Origin: Trichomonas tenax
Lineage: Eukaryota; Parabasalia; Trichomonadida; Trichomonadidae
Reading direction: 5' to 3'
Assembly: GCA_023091735.1 (NCBI GenBank)
Contig: JALKBU010000001.1
Location: forward strand, 1 to 64,000
DNA length: 64,000 nt
Part shown: positions 37,543 to 46,311 of the stretch, piece after piece
Position numbering within the stretch: the stretch's first letter is position 1
How the letters are laid out: each line of letters starts with the position of its first letter
Notes under the pieces: model-generated
What the model was told of the DNA's origin: nothing
Seen by the model: the letters and a program-made list of their open reading frames with translations, nothing else
Databases searched by the model: none
Program-made: the position numbers and the translations under genes

Positions 37543-38523
37543 ATGGCATACCAGCGGCCAAGTTCTAGCACAAACAGTCCACAGATATTTATCACGCAAA
37601 AAACGAAAAATGCGCTTGAATTCAGAATCACAAACATCAGTCGTCACTTCGCCAATGCTCTTCGTCGTGTTATGATTGCTGAAGTCCCGACTCTCGCTGT
37701 AGATAAGGTCGAATTCGCTCAAAACACGTCACCTCTGCCGGATGAATACATTGCGCACAGACTCGCTTTGATTCCATTCCTATCAGAGGCCGCTGATAAA
37801 TTCAATTATCACGCGTCGTGCTCATGCGAGAACAGCGAGTACGGTTTCTGCCCGAACTGCACTGTGATGTACTCTCTCGACGTTTCTTGTGATCCTAATA
37901 ACCAGACACCGGTCGAAGTCACATCTAAAGACTTAGAGTTGGTACATCCATCAAGATGGAGCGGAAAAGCCGTCAGTCCGGAAACTGCAGCAATCCACAA
38001 CGGTGTTAAGCCAGCTGCGCTCTTCACAACTTCTGATGCGAACGATCCAGCACCAATTACAATCACAAAGCTTCGTCCAGGTCAGCAGTTGAAGCTCATC
38101 GCTTATATTAGAAAAGGAATTGGTAGAAATCACGCTAAGTGGTCTCCAGTTTGCGTTTCAACATATCACCAAGTTGCACAGATTACTTTCCGCGAAAGTT
38201 TCATGCAGCAAATGGACTACAAACAGAAGAAAGAAATCGTTGACGGATGCCCAAGAAATTGTTATAAAATGTTAGATAACGAAATTCAAGTCAGAGACAT
38301 TGAAGCTTGCACATTCTGCAATCAGTGCATCCGTGAGGCAGAAGTCTACGGAAAGAAGGACGCTATCGTCATTCAGAGCCAGCGCGGCTTGTTTGTTTTC
38401 AACGTCGAAACTGTTGGAAGCCTTCCTCCAGAGCTTGTTGTCCAGAGAGGTTTTGGCGCTCTCATTGAGAAGCTCGATAACTTCAGGAAAAACGTTGAAA
38501 ATTTACCAATTAATTCATATTAA
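37543..38523 (+). CDS. RPB3: RNA polymerase II subunit RPB3 with ferredoxin-like Cys insert
   Basis: This is a core assembly subunit of nuclear RNA polymerase II (alpha-like, archaeal D homologue). Landmarks are ANALRRVMIAEVPTLAVDKV, DEYIAHRLALIP, a zinc loop with Cys93, Cys95, Cys103 and Cys106 (CSC...FCPNC), DVSC, VTSKDL, ITKLRPGQQLKLIAY and GRNHAKWSPV. The FCPNC and VTSKDL blocks place it with RPB3 rather than RPAC1. Between the alpha-like parts lies an insert with Cys236, Cys240, Cys256, Cys259 and Cys262 (CPRNC ... CTFCNQC). This is the type of Fe-S domain seen in archaeal subunit D and absent from yeast and human RPB3. 326 aa. Confidence 0.9.
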   Translation: MAYQRPSSSTNSPQIFITQKTKNALEFRITNISRHFANALRRVMIAEVPTLAVDKVEFAQNTSPLPDEYIAHRLALIPFLSEAADKFNYHASCSCENSEYGFCPNCTVMYSLDVSCDPNNQTPVEVTSKDLELVHPSRWSGKAVSPETAAIHNGVKPAALFTTSDANDPAPITITKLRPGQQLKLIAYIRKGIGRNHAKWSPVCVSTYHQVAQITFRESFMQQMDYKQKKEIVDGCPRNCYKMLDNEIQVRDIEACTFCNQCIREAEVYGKKDAIVIQSQRGLFVFNVETVGSLPPELVVQRGFGALIEKLDNFRKNVENLPINSY

Positions 38524-38654
38524 TTTCATGTTACTTCCACGATTACTTTTTTATATTCAATAATATATATAAACAAATTGATTTATGAAATATGTATGTT
38601 GATGAAATGGTGTTTCATAAAAAGATGCTTTAAAAAAAAATAAAATAATCATAA

Positions 38655-40985
38655 TTAAGTTCTGTTTGTTCTAATGTTTCTAATCGCAACAGCAGCAGCC
38701 ATTTGAAGTTCCTCATCTCTGCTATCAACCATCTTAAGTAAGTAATCAACAACACCAGCCTGAGATAAGCGCTTTGAGTTCTCCTGATCCTCTGACAAAG
38801 CCTTGAGAGCCTTTGCAGTGGCGGCGTGTACTTCAAGGTTGCTTGACGGCGGTCTGAGGTAAGAAACAAGTGGATCAACAGCACCTTCCTCACCAAATCT
38901 ACGTCTGTTGTTGCCATAGTTAGCAGCAAAGCCGATGGCGTCTGCTAATGGCTTTCTGACAACATCAAGCTTTGTGGTCAACAAGCGAGAAAGCAACTCG
39001 ACAACACCTAAGTCTGTCATAACACCGAGGTTTTCGTTATCCTTGGCAACTTCACTAATAGCCATACATGCGGATGCCTGAACCTCTGGATCCTGGCTCT
39101 TAAGCAATCCGACAAGAAGATCGAGACCATCGACAAATGTTCTAACGTATGCTGGGGACTCTGGTGACTTCAAGAATGGAACTAAAGCTCTTGTTGCAGC
39201 CGCCTGTACACCTGGTGATGGAGACTTCATGAGAGACCAAAGCTTCCTGACACCGTTCTGCTGGATCAAGTTCTTCAAGTTTGTGGAGTTATTGCAGCAA
39301 GCACCTGTAGCCTTGGAAGCATAGATTACGAAGTCTGAGTCTATAGAGTTAAGATACTCAAGAAGAGATGGAATCATGTTCTGTCTAACTGTCCACTGAA
39401 GGCATTGCTGGTTCTGCGTGAGAATGCCAATGACCTTGAGGGCACCCTTGCAGATCTCCGGCTGTGGGGACTTCCACAATGTTGCAAGTTTGTTCAAAAC
39501 ACCGAGCTTGCAAAGTTCATCACGGATCATTGTGACATTACCAATTACGGAGATTGTTTCAAGAGCAGAAAGGATGACCTTCTCGTTGGTGTTATCCAAG
39601 AGCTTTGTCATCTTCTGTGGGCCCTGGCATTGGTCTTGGTTGTTCTGGCAGAACTGCTTTGTTTGTTCATCATTCATCTGGAAGATTGTGAATGCGCGAG
39701 CGGACCATTCGCACAATTCGGCGCTATCCTTGCCCAAACCTGTGCAGAAGAATGTGATCTGCCTATCAGTGATCTGGCGATCCTCTTGCTTTCCGTAGAC
39801 GGCCATGCTGTACATCAAACGTGTGATGTTGAGCATGAGGTCCTCGCTGATTGTTGCGAGTGCCTTCTTTGTTGTGTATGTATCCAAAACGTTGGAAAGG
39901 TGGCAGTTGGCCATGATTCTGGCAGCCTCGTGGCTTCTGTTGAGGCTATAAAGGACGTAGCAGACCTGTGAAGCGTATTCTGGCTTCTTGATTGGAACAA
40001 TGAAGGCGTCAACGCCTTGGTCCTTCTTGTTCCTCAAAATGATCTGACGGAACTTCGTGTTGTGGCAGCAGTTTGCGATTGTTGTGAAGAGATCACTCAT
40101 AACACGTGGCTCATCACGCTTGAGGATGTCCATGAAGATCTTGACTGTATCCTCGTTAGCGAGGTGGCGACGGATCATCGGGGAGAGTGAGATTGCAGCG
40201 AAGATCTTGATTGCAGCTTCGATCTGTGCACTGCGGCGTGTGTCATTGCCTTCACGGATCTGCTTCATGCAGAGAACATCACGCATAGCGGAAATAGCGC
40301 CTGAGTTGTACACAGCGCGCTGTCCAGCCTGCTCCTTGAGTGCAGGGTTATTGCAGAGATCTTGAAGATCTGTGTTCGTTGGATCGGCTGTATTTGCTGT
40401 GAAATTCTTCATCTTTGGGTAGATTGTAGAGTATTCGTCTGAGTTTGTCTGCTTAGGGAATGGAACAATTGGTTCATCATCTTCTTGCTCAGGTTCGTCT
40501 TCTCCGTCCTCGTCTCCCGCTTCTTCGTTGTTGGAGAGAACAAGAATAGGTGTAGGAAGTGTGTCCAAATCGTTAACAACTTGTGTAGCGCGGAACTTCG
40601 CTGCTTTCTCAGCCTCTTCCTTTGTAAGTGTTGGCGCTTTCTCCTTGAATATCTCGGAGATGCCAGAGAGAAGTTCTGTCAGCGTTCCAACAGGAGAGCC
40701 GATTGGTGTGTAGTCGAGTTCTTCGTCGCCATCAGCATTTACGATGTAGCCTTTGATTTGAACACACGTTTCGTCGTTCTTGCAGAGAATGGTGACAACG
40801 CCTTTGTCGTGAGTGCTCGCGAGGATGTAACCGATATCACCTTCAGATTGGCGCCACGGTGGAGCGCGAATTCCTGTTGAGGACTTGTATTCGGACTCCC
40901 AGCGGATCCAGCTAAGAGGATAGATGTCTTTATCTATTCCTGAGATGTCCTTTAGCTGAAGTAATTCAGTTTCAAATTTCTCCAT
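38655..40985 (-). CDS. Armadillo-repeat protein, ARMC4/ODAD2-like (outer dynein arm docking)
   Basis: 776 residues from a good ATG (40985). An N-terminal ~200-residue region ends in an acidic linker (EDGEDEPEQEDDEP). From ~215 to the end there are armadillo repeats. The last ones, GNNRRRFGEEGAVDPLVSYL, VHAATAKALKALSEDQENSKRL and VVDYLLKMVDSRDEELQMAA, are followed by AIRNI. They match the end of ARMC4 ('...LSEDADNC...GAV.LLLDMVGS.D.DLQEAAAGCISNIR'). ARMC4 is needed to dock outer dynein arms on axonemes. Codon use is biased and GC-rich like the EF-hand and inositol synthase genes. A generic armadillo protein is the alternative. Confidence 0.68.
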   Translation of the reverse strand: MEKFETELLQLKDISGIDKDIYPLSWIRWESEYKSSTGIRAPPWRQSEGDIGYILASTHDKGVVTILCKNDETCVQIKGYIVNADGDEELDYTPIGSPVGTLTELLSGISEIFKEKAPTLTKEEAEKAAKFRATQVVNDLDTLPTPILVLSNNEEAGDEDGEDEPEQEDDEPIVPFPKQTNSDEYSTIYPKMKNFTANTADPTNTDLQDLCNNPALKEQAGQRAVYNSGAISAMRDVLCMKQIREGNDTRRSAQIEAAIKIFAAISLSPMIRRHLANEDTVKIFMDILKRDEPRVMSDLFTTIANCCHNTKFRQIILRNKKDQGVDAFIVPIKKPEYASQVCYVLYSLNRSHEAARIMANCHLSNVLDTYTTKKALATISEDLMLNITRLMYSMAVYGKQEDRQITDRQITFFCTGLGKDSAELCEWSARAFTIFQMNDEQTKQFCQNNQDQCQGPQKMTKLLDNTNEKVILSALETISVIGNVTMIRDELCKLGVLNKLATLWKSPQPEICKGALKVIGILTQNQQCLQWTVRQNMIPSLLEYLNSIDSDFVIYASKATGACCNNSTNLKNLIQQNGVRKLWSLMKSPSPGVQAAATRALVPFLKSPESPAYVRTFVDGLDLLVGLLKSQDPEVQASACMAISEVAKDNENLGVMTDLGVVELLSRLLTTKLDVVRKPLADAIGFAANYGNNRRRFGEEGAVDPLVSYLRPPSSNLEVHAATAKALKALSEDQENSKRLSQAGVVDYLLKMVDSRDEELQMAAAVAIRNIRTNRT

Positions 40986-41669
40986 TTGGTGATAACGAAC
41001 TTTTTTTCTTCAATTTTTTTTTTTCGTTAAATTCTTTCATGGGATGGTTATGGTTATCTGTTTTAATGCTGTTTTTGATAATAAAATTGGGTATTCGTTA
41101 TTATTTTGTTCAGATTTTTTGGGGTTTTGACATGTAAAATATTACGCGTCAATAATTTTCTATAGTTTTAAATATTTAAAGAACTCGAAAACTGCTGCAC
41201 AGAACCTTTTGAAACTTTATTATTATACCTAACATATCTATTAGATACTAAATCTCTTTTTGCTAAAGTGAAATATCAATAGAAAGGCTATTTTTGAATG
41301 CTTTAAAAGATTCGACAAATCATAATATTTACTTAACAAATAATAAATAACGTTATTTATTATACGTATAATTCTCATTCTTTCAATATCTCTTTATGCT
41401 CTTAATTTTATCAGCCATAATTAGAGATATAAATCCTATATCTAGTACAAAATCTATTACACATAATATTTATCTGTTTTAAACATTGAAAATTGAAAAA
41501 TTCGCCAAATTGTTTTTGACTAGTTGGCATTTTACACGTCAAAAATTTGAAAATGATTAATTATTATGTGTTTAGAGATTCCATAATTTGTAGAAATTAA
41601 ATATCGAATAAAATAGATATTTCAATTAAATAGGTTCCCTAAAAGTGACAAAAATTTTCTTCAACTCAA
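40986..41669. other. Intergenic region between divergent genes with scattered elements
   Basis: It contains TTGACATGTAAAATATTACGCGTCAA (~41127-41152) with TTTACATGTCA and ATTACGCGTCA forms on opposite strands. It also has ATTTTACACGTCA near 41530. No gene seen. Confidence 0.45.
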
Positions 41670-42281
41670 ATGGCCGAAGAAGCTGCTCCAGTTGTCGCTG
41701 AAGAGACACATGAAAATGTCGAACCAACACCAGAGGCACCAGTTGTTGCTGAAGAAGCTCACGAAAACCAAACAAATGAAATACAAAATAATGCTGAGGC
41801 TCCAGCTGAGGAAACAAAGGAAATTCCAGCTGAGGAAGCACCACAAAGTGAAGAGAAAGTCGTTGAAGTACAAAATGTTGAAGAATCAAATGAAGTTGCT
41901 GTAAAAATTGAACCAATCCACGAAGAAACAAAAGAAAACGAAACACCAGTCCAAGTACAAGCTATTGCTGAAGAACCAGCTCAACCAGAAAAAATCGAAA
42001 ATCAAATTGCACCACAGACAGAAGAAGACGTCGTTGCAAACCCAGACATGGATATATTGAACAATCTCAGCGCGAACATTCCTGGACACAAGAAAAAGTC
42101 AGAAGCTAAAGCATTCAACCCAATCGAGAGTGTCAAGAAGTGGTATGATGGCCTCGTCAAGGAGAACGGAAAGGAAGCAGTTAACGAAGCATTAATGGTT
42201 ATGGGATTGAATGCTGCAGGATATATTGTTGGTGCATTCCTTCTTAAGCCTGTTACAGAATTCTTTGCTAATTTGGCTTAG
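41670..42281 (+). CDS. Acidic, probably tail-anchored membrane protein
   Basis: 203 residues from ATG 41670. Residues 1-135 are repetitive and acidic, rich in Ala/Glu/Pro (APVVAEE, EAPAEETKE and similar). A basic stretch follows (GHKKKSEAK), and then a single hydrophobic helix at ~174-192 (ALMVMGLNAAGYIVGAFLL) with a short tail KPVTEFFANLA. This is the topology of a tail-anchored protein in the ER or an organelle outer membrane. No family recognised. The MULE insertion site lies 63 bp after the stop. Confidence 0.7.
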   Translation: MAEEAAPVVAEETHENVEPTPEAPVVAEEAHENQTNEIQNNAEAPAEETKEIPAEEAPQSEEKVVEVQNVEESNEVAVKIEPIHEETKENETPVQVQAIAEEPAQPEKIENQIAPQTEEDVVANPDMDILNNLSANIPGHKKKSEAKAFNPIESVKKWYDGLVKENGKEAVNEALMVMGLNAAGYIVGAFLLKPVTEFFANLA

Positions 42282-42354
42282 AAAAACACTTTGTCTTTAA
42301 ATAACAATATAAAAATCTATAAAATATTAAATTAACACATATTTATTCATAAAA

Positions 42355-42616
42355 GTGTGCTGGACAAATCCAACTAACGTATTTTTGTAAAGTATCAGAT
42401 TGACAAATTTGTAAAGTGTCGGATTTGTCAGAAATAGATTTGGCGAACAGTTTACAAAAAGTGTCATTTTGCAATGAGTCATCGAGACAGAGCTTCGAAA
42501 GTGCGTGAAGGCATGCGCGGCTTTCACGATACTTAGATGCTATACTTGATGTCCCAGTGCCTGATTCGCAGTCTTCGATCTTACGATGCATCGACGACCC
42601 ACAAGCCAAGCCCGCG
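42355..42616. repeat. Left terminal inverted repeat of the MULE
   Basis: The sequence is the complement of 44481-44742. Its inner part is much richer in G+C than the surroundings and carries an ~84-codon open frame pointing outward on the minus strand. That frame is probably fortuitous. Confidence 0.85.
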
Positions 42617-42955
42617 GCGCCACTGAGGTCTGCTCGACTCTACTCTTCAGGTTCTAGGCCTGAGTCTCCGTTATCGAGAAAATCGTTCTATTAATTTTAT
42701 TCCACCATCTTTTTTGCCTCTAATTCTTTTAAACATTACTTCTTTATCTCTCATTATTAGAATTGGGTCTTTATTTTCATTTATATTTTCCAATTTTGAA
42801 TTTTTTAAAGAGTAAGTTATTCATATTTTGAATGATAATTACATTTATACTATCAATAAATAATCTTTTTCCAAATTTAGAACCTCTCTAATATTTCAAT
42901 TCGCCCATATTTTCAAAAATTCACTAATTTTTTTTTTTTTTTCCATTTTTATTAA

Positions 42956-44394
42956 ATGCAAACTACCTCTCGAATCGAATATATCGAGGTTTTGCGACAG
43001 AGTATTAAACTCGAATTAGAGGCAAATTCAAAATACAATCTTCAAATGACATAACATGGTGTAAAAGATGGTATTCCATACACTAAGAAAGTTCACTTTT
43101 GTATTTATCCCAAATGCAAATGTAAATTTGCATTTATCGTATCAGGAGATGATTATTTTATATGTAAGATAGATAAACACACCGCTCCCCATGAAAACTC
43201 CTTAGTTCATACATATTCTTCATCTTTTCTCCGTAATTATTTGGATATTTATTACGAAAATAACGGCGACTATGAAAATCCATTAATCATGCATTTACTA
43301 TTCTCAAAATACCATCAAATTTTACACAAACATTTTTTGCAATCAATCCCGAAGCTGAAAATAGGTTCTACAAAAGGCAAACACAAGCAATTTATAAAAA
43401 ATTACATGAATTCCCCATTATCAGTGCCAAAATTTTCCTCTCACGTTGGCAACGTCATTTTCCACAAGATCTTAATTCTTTAAATTGCGACTCCAATACA
43501 ACAAACTTGCATTTCATATATAGCCACTATGAAATGATCGAACTTGCACGAGCAAGCGAAATCATTCACGTCGATTCAACTTTCAAATTAATTTACGGAG
43601 GAATATCACTTTATGCCATCACGGTTAAATCAGCACAACATCACATTATTCCTGTATGTTATTTTATCATCAATCACGATACATCCGAAAATATTCAATT
43701 TTGCTTAAGATCATTTTTTGAATATCTTGAAACAGAACCGCCTGCATTTATGTCTGATGCAGGTAAGAACATTCTCTCTGCTATTCAAGAGTTATTTCCT
43801 GATTCAAAATATTTTATATGCATTCTACATGTAATAAGAGCTTTCCAACAAAACTCTGATAAATTCTTGAATAGAGAAAAATATCTCAGAGCATCAGATA
43901 TCATTTGGGAACTCATGAACACAGTTTACGATATTGATCACTATTATGATCTTTTTCTCGAACTAGATCATATTTTACTCGAAGAACCAAACTCTGCTAC
44001 GTATTTCAATAAACAATAGCTCGATTATATTCGAAATTATGCATCAATCTTCAGAGATATGAACTTGCCCAAAACTAACAATTTGGCAGAAGCACACTTC
44101 AGACAACTAAAGTATTTTTACTTTTGTGGCCAAAGAAATCTAAGACTCGATCATGTGATTCAGATCTTACTTGAAAATGTTATTCCATCAATGGAATTGC
44201 GTGCCAGAATGGATACAATATTGAATGATGCAGCGAGCTTAGAATTTGTAAAGCATTTTGTTGTTAACAGCAATTTGATATATCAAAACGACAAAGAAAG
44301 CTGCTTGGCAATGCTGGAATATATGATGGAATTGGTTAATAATGACAAGATTGATCCAAATGTACTTGAAAATCATATGAAGAAGTTTATTTAA
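42956..44394 (+). pseudogene. MULE transposase, inactivated
   Basis: Remains of a MULE transposase in order. The first ATG is at 42956. A Cys/His zinc-finger-like part (C-x-x-x-x-C-x-C ... H-x-x-x-x-H) lies at ~43107-43190. The DDE catalytic region follows, with HVDSTFKL, PAFMSDAGKNILSAI, a C-x-x-H (CILHV) and, further on, NNLAEAHF carrying the likely Glu. Lesions are a TAA at 43052-43054, one frame change in ~43265-43340 (most likely at the TTTTTT or AAAA run), and a TAG at 44017-44019. After each the homologous frame resumes. The protein as encoded cannot be made in one piece. Confidence 0.85.
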
Positions 44395-44480
44395 AGAATA
44401 TTAAATTAAAAATCTATATTTTATTGTAACTGAAAGATTGTTTAGCAATATTCAGATGGTAGGTATGTTTGTGATGCCGA

Positions 44481-44742
44481 CGCAGGCTTGGCTTGTGGGT
44501 CGTCGATGCATCGTAAGATCGAAGACTGCGAATCAGGCACTGGGACATCAAGTATAGCATCTAAGTATCGTGAAAGCCGCGCATGCCTTCACGCACTTTC
44601 GAAGCTCTGTCTCGATGACTCATTGCAAAATGACACTTTTTGTAAACTGTTCGCCAAATCTATTTCTGACAAATCCGACACTTTACAAATTTGTCAATCT
44701 GATACTTTACAAAAATACGTTAGTTGGATTTGTCCAGCACTC
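44481..44742. repeat. Right terminal inverted repeat of the MULE
   Basis: Reverse complement of 42355-42616, nearly identical over ~262 bp. It encodes the same short open frame as the left end, now on the plus strand. Confidence 0.85.
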
Positions 44743-45018
44743 ATTCATAAAACACAATATAGACATCGCAATCTAGTTCTATTTGAGAGAGGGCAATCAT
44801 TTATGTGACAGATCTATGGTATATATGTTACTATCTTATGATAAAATCAAATTCTAAAATTAACATAAGAGCACTAAAATATAGTTTGAACAGCATATGA
44901 ACTTTAAGTTTTGTTGTTCTTGAGGCGTGTTTATTAAAAAAAGCGTTGGATTTGAATATTTTTGACAATAAAGTACTTTTATTTATCAAAACGGAATTTT
45001 TACGTGACAATTCTATAA

Positions 45019-46194
45019 ATGTATCAAGATTCCACTTTTTCGGCACTCCTCGAAAAATATTCTGAGTTTTTAACAGATGCATCGAACAAGGATGACCTCC
45101 TTGCTTTAGGCAGAAGAATATTTTCTGCTGAATCAACGGAATCGCAGCAAAGACCTTCAATTAACTTACTTAAAGAGAAAGAAGCAGAGTTACAACGCCA
45201 AGCACCGAAATCTGAAGCCAAACTGAGGCCTTCACCATCGAGACAAGGCCACTTTGTGCCACTGCCAGTCCAAAATTTATCACAAGATCAAATCAACGAA
45301 GAAATAAGGAATTTAAAGGCCAAAAACGAAACACTCCGAGAGCGCAAGAAAGACTTACAGAGTGAATACCAAGAAATGCAAAAAGAATATAATCAATTGA
45401 TCATTGATAGCGTAACAACTAAAGATCAGCTCCAAAAAGAGCTGAAAGATCTTCGCGATGAGCTCGCGAGAACGTTAATACCAACACGCCCCAACATTCC
45501 ACGTTCGAATGCACCTTCGATTTTACCCGTTATGGAGGAATTATCGAAACTCAATAAGCAAATCCTCGACAAAATAGAAAGCTTCAGGCAGGCAACGAGA
45601 GATGCCCTTTCACACTGCGAAAGAACGGCGTTAGACAGATATAAACCATACATGGAGAAACTTCTTCACGACATATATGAAAACGCTGAACAGCTGCCGA
45701 TTGATCAGCTCATAAAGAGATTCAATGACTCCGCTGATAAGGTGGAAGCTGAGATTGCACAGCTGCAGACAGAATTAACAAATGAACATTCAAGAAATGA
45801 AAACCTTCAACTCGAATCCCGTCAGTTAGAGGAAAGACTCACAGCACAACAGGAGGAAGTTAGCAGAATGAAGAAGCAGCAGTCTCAGCTTGTTCGTGAT
45901 ATTGCAAAACTAAATCAAATATCGGCACGAACAATGAACTCTCTCAAGGAAACATACGAGCTTTTATGGAACGCTGATGATCCCAGTGATGGACAGGCTC
46001 TTTCTGCGCGTGCTGTTGTTATCACTCCTAAAGTTAAACCGAAGACGAAGCCAATTCCTCTGAAGAAGAATGCATCGCGGAAGAATGCAACGATGACGAG
46101 CGAGATGAAGAAGCCTGCTGTTAAATCTGTTGAAGAATTCATCGAGGCTGAAAAGAATGATCTCTTGCACCAGATACAGCAAGATCAGTATTAA
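45019..46194 (+). CDS. Coiled-coil protein, unknown
   Basis: 391 residues from ATG 45019. The TTTACGTGACA element begins 20 bp before this ATG. An N-terminal helical part (FSALLEKYSEFL) is followed by heptad-rich segments at ~92-150 (EEIRNLKAKNETLRERKKDLQ) and ~235-310 (EAEIAQLQTELTNE; LESRQLEERLTAQQEEVSRM). A basic Lys/Pro tail comes at the end (KVKPKTKPIPLKKNASRKNA). It is probably cytoskeletal or axonemal, but no family was recognised and this is inference from structure only. Confidence 0.7.
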   Translation: MYQDSTFSALLEKYSEFLTDASNKDDLLALGRRIFSAESTESQQRPSINLLKEKEAELQRQAPKSEAKLRPSPSRQGHFVPLPVQNLSQDQINEEIRNLKAKNETLRERKKDLQSEYQEMQKEYNQLIIDSVTTKDQLQKELKDLRDELARTLIPTRPNIPRSNAPSILPVMEELSKLNKQILDKIESFRQATRDALSHCERTALDRYKPYMEKLLHDIYENAEQLPIDQLIKRFNDSADKVEAEIAQLQTELTNEHSRNENLQLESRQLEERLTAQQEEVSRMKKQQSQLVRDIAKLNQISARTMNSLKETYELLWNADDPSDGQALSARAVVITPKVKPKTKPIPLKKNASRKNATMTSEMKKPAVKSVEEFIEAEKNDLLHQIQQDQY

Positions 46195-46311
46195 ATCATT
46201 TGTTTATGTTTATGTTTGTTTAAATTTAAATTTTTCTGTTTTTGATGTCAAAAAATGATTTGAATTTTAATAACCAAAAAACTTAATATATTTATTCTAA
46301 AAATAGATATC

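Larger units (their letters stand above)
42345..44752. mobile_element. Mutator-like element (MULE) with target-site duplication
   Basis: The element is 42355-44742 (2388 bp). It is flanked by a 10-bp direct repeat ATTCATAAAA at 42345-42354 and 44743-44752, within the 9-11 bp typical of MULEs. Terminal inverted repeats of ~262 bp (42355-42616 and 44481-44742) are nearly identical and begin G-T/A-GTGCTGGACAAATCC. The transposase between them is broken. The near-identical ends and exact duplication show recent insertion, so the copy was probably moved by a transposase supplied elsewhere in the genome. MULEs are known from Trichomonas. Confidence 0.88.

Noticed and set aside
39405..39971. 188-codon plus-strand ORF opposite the armadillo gene
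   Set aside because: Shadow of a codon-biased gene; no motif.
42343..42609. 88-codon ORF in the left MULE end as a second element gene
   Set aside because: It is duplicated exactly by the other inverted repeat and reaches past the element border, so it is most likely fortuitous.
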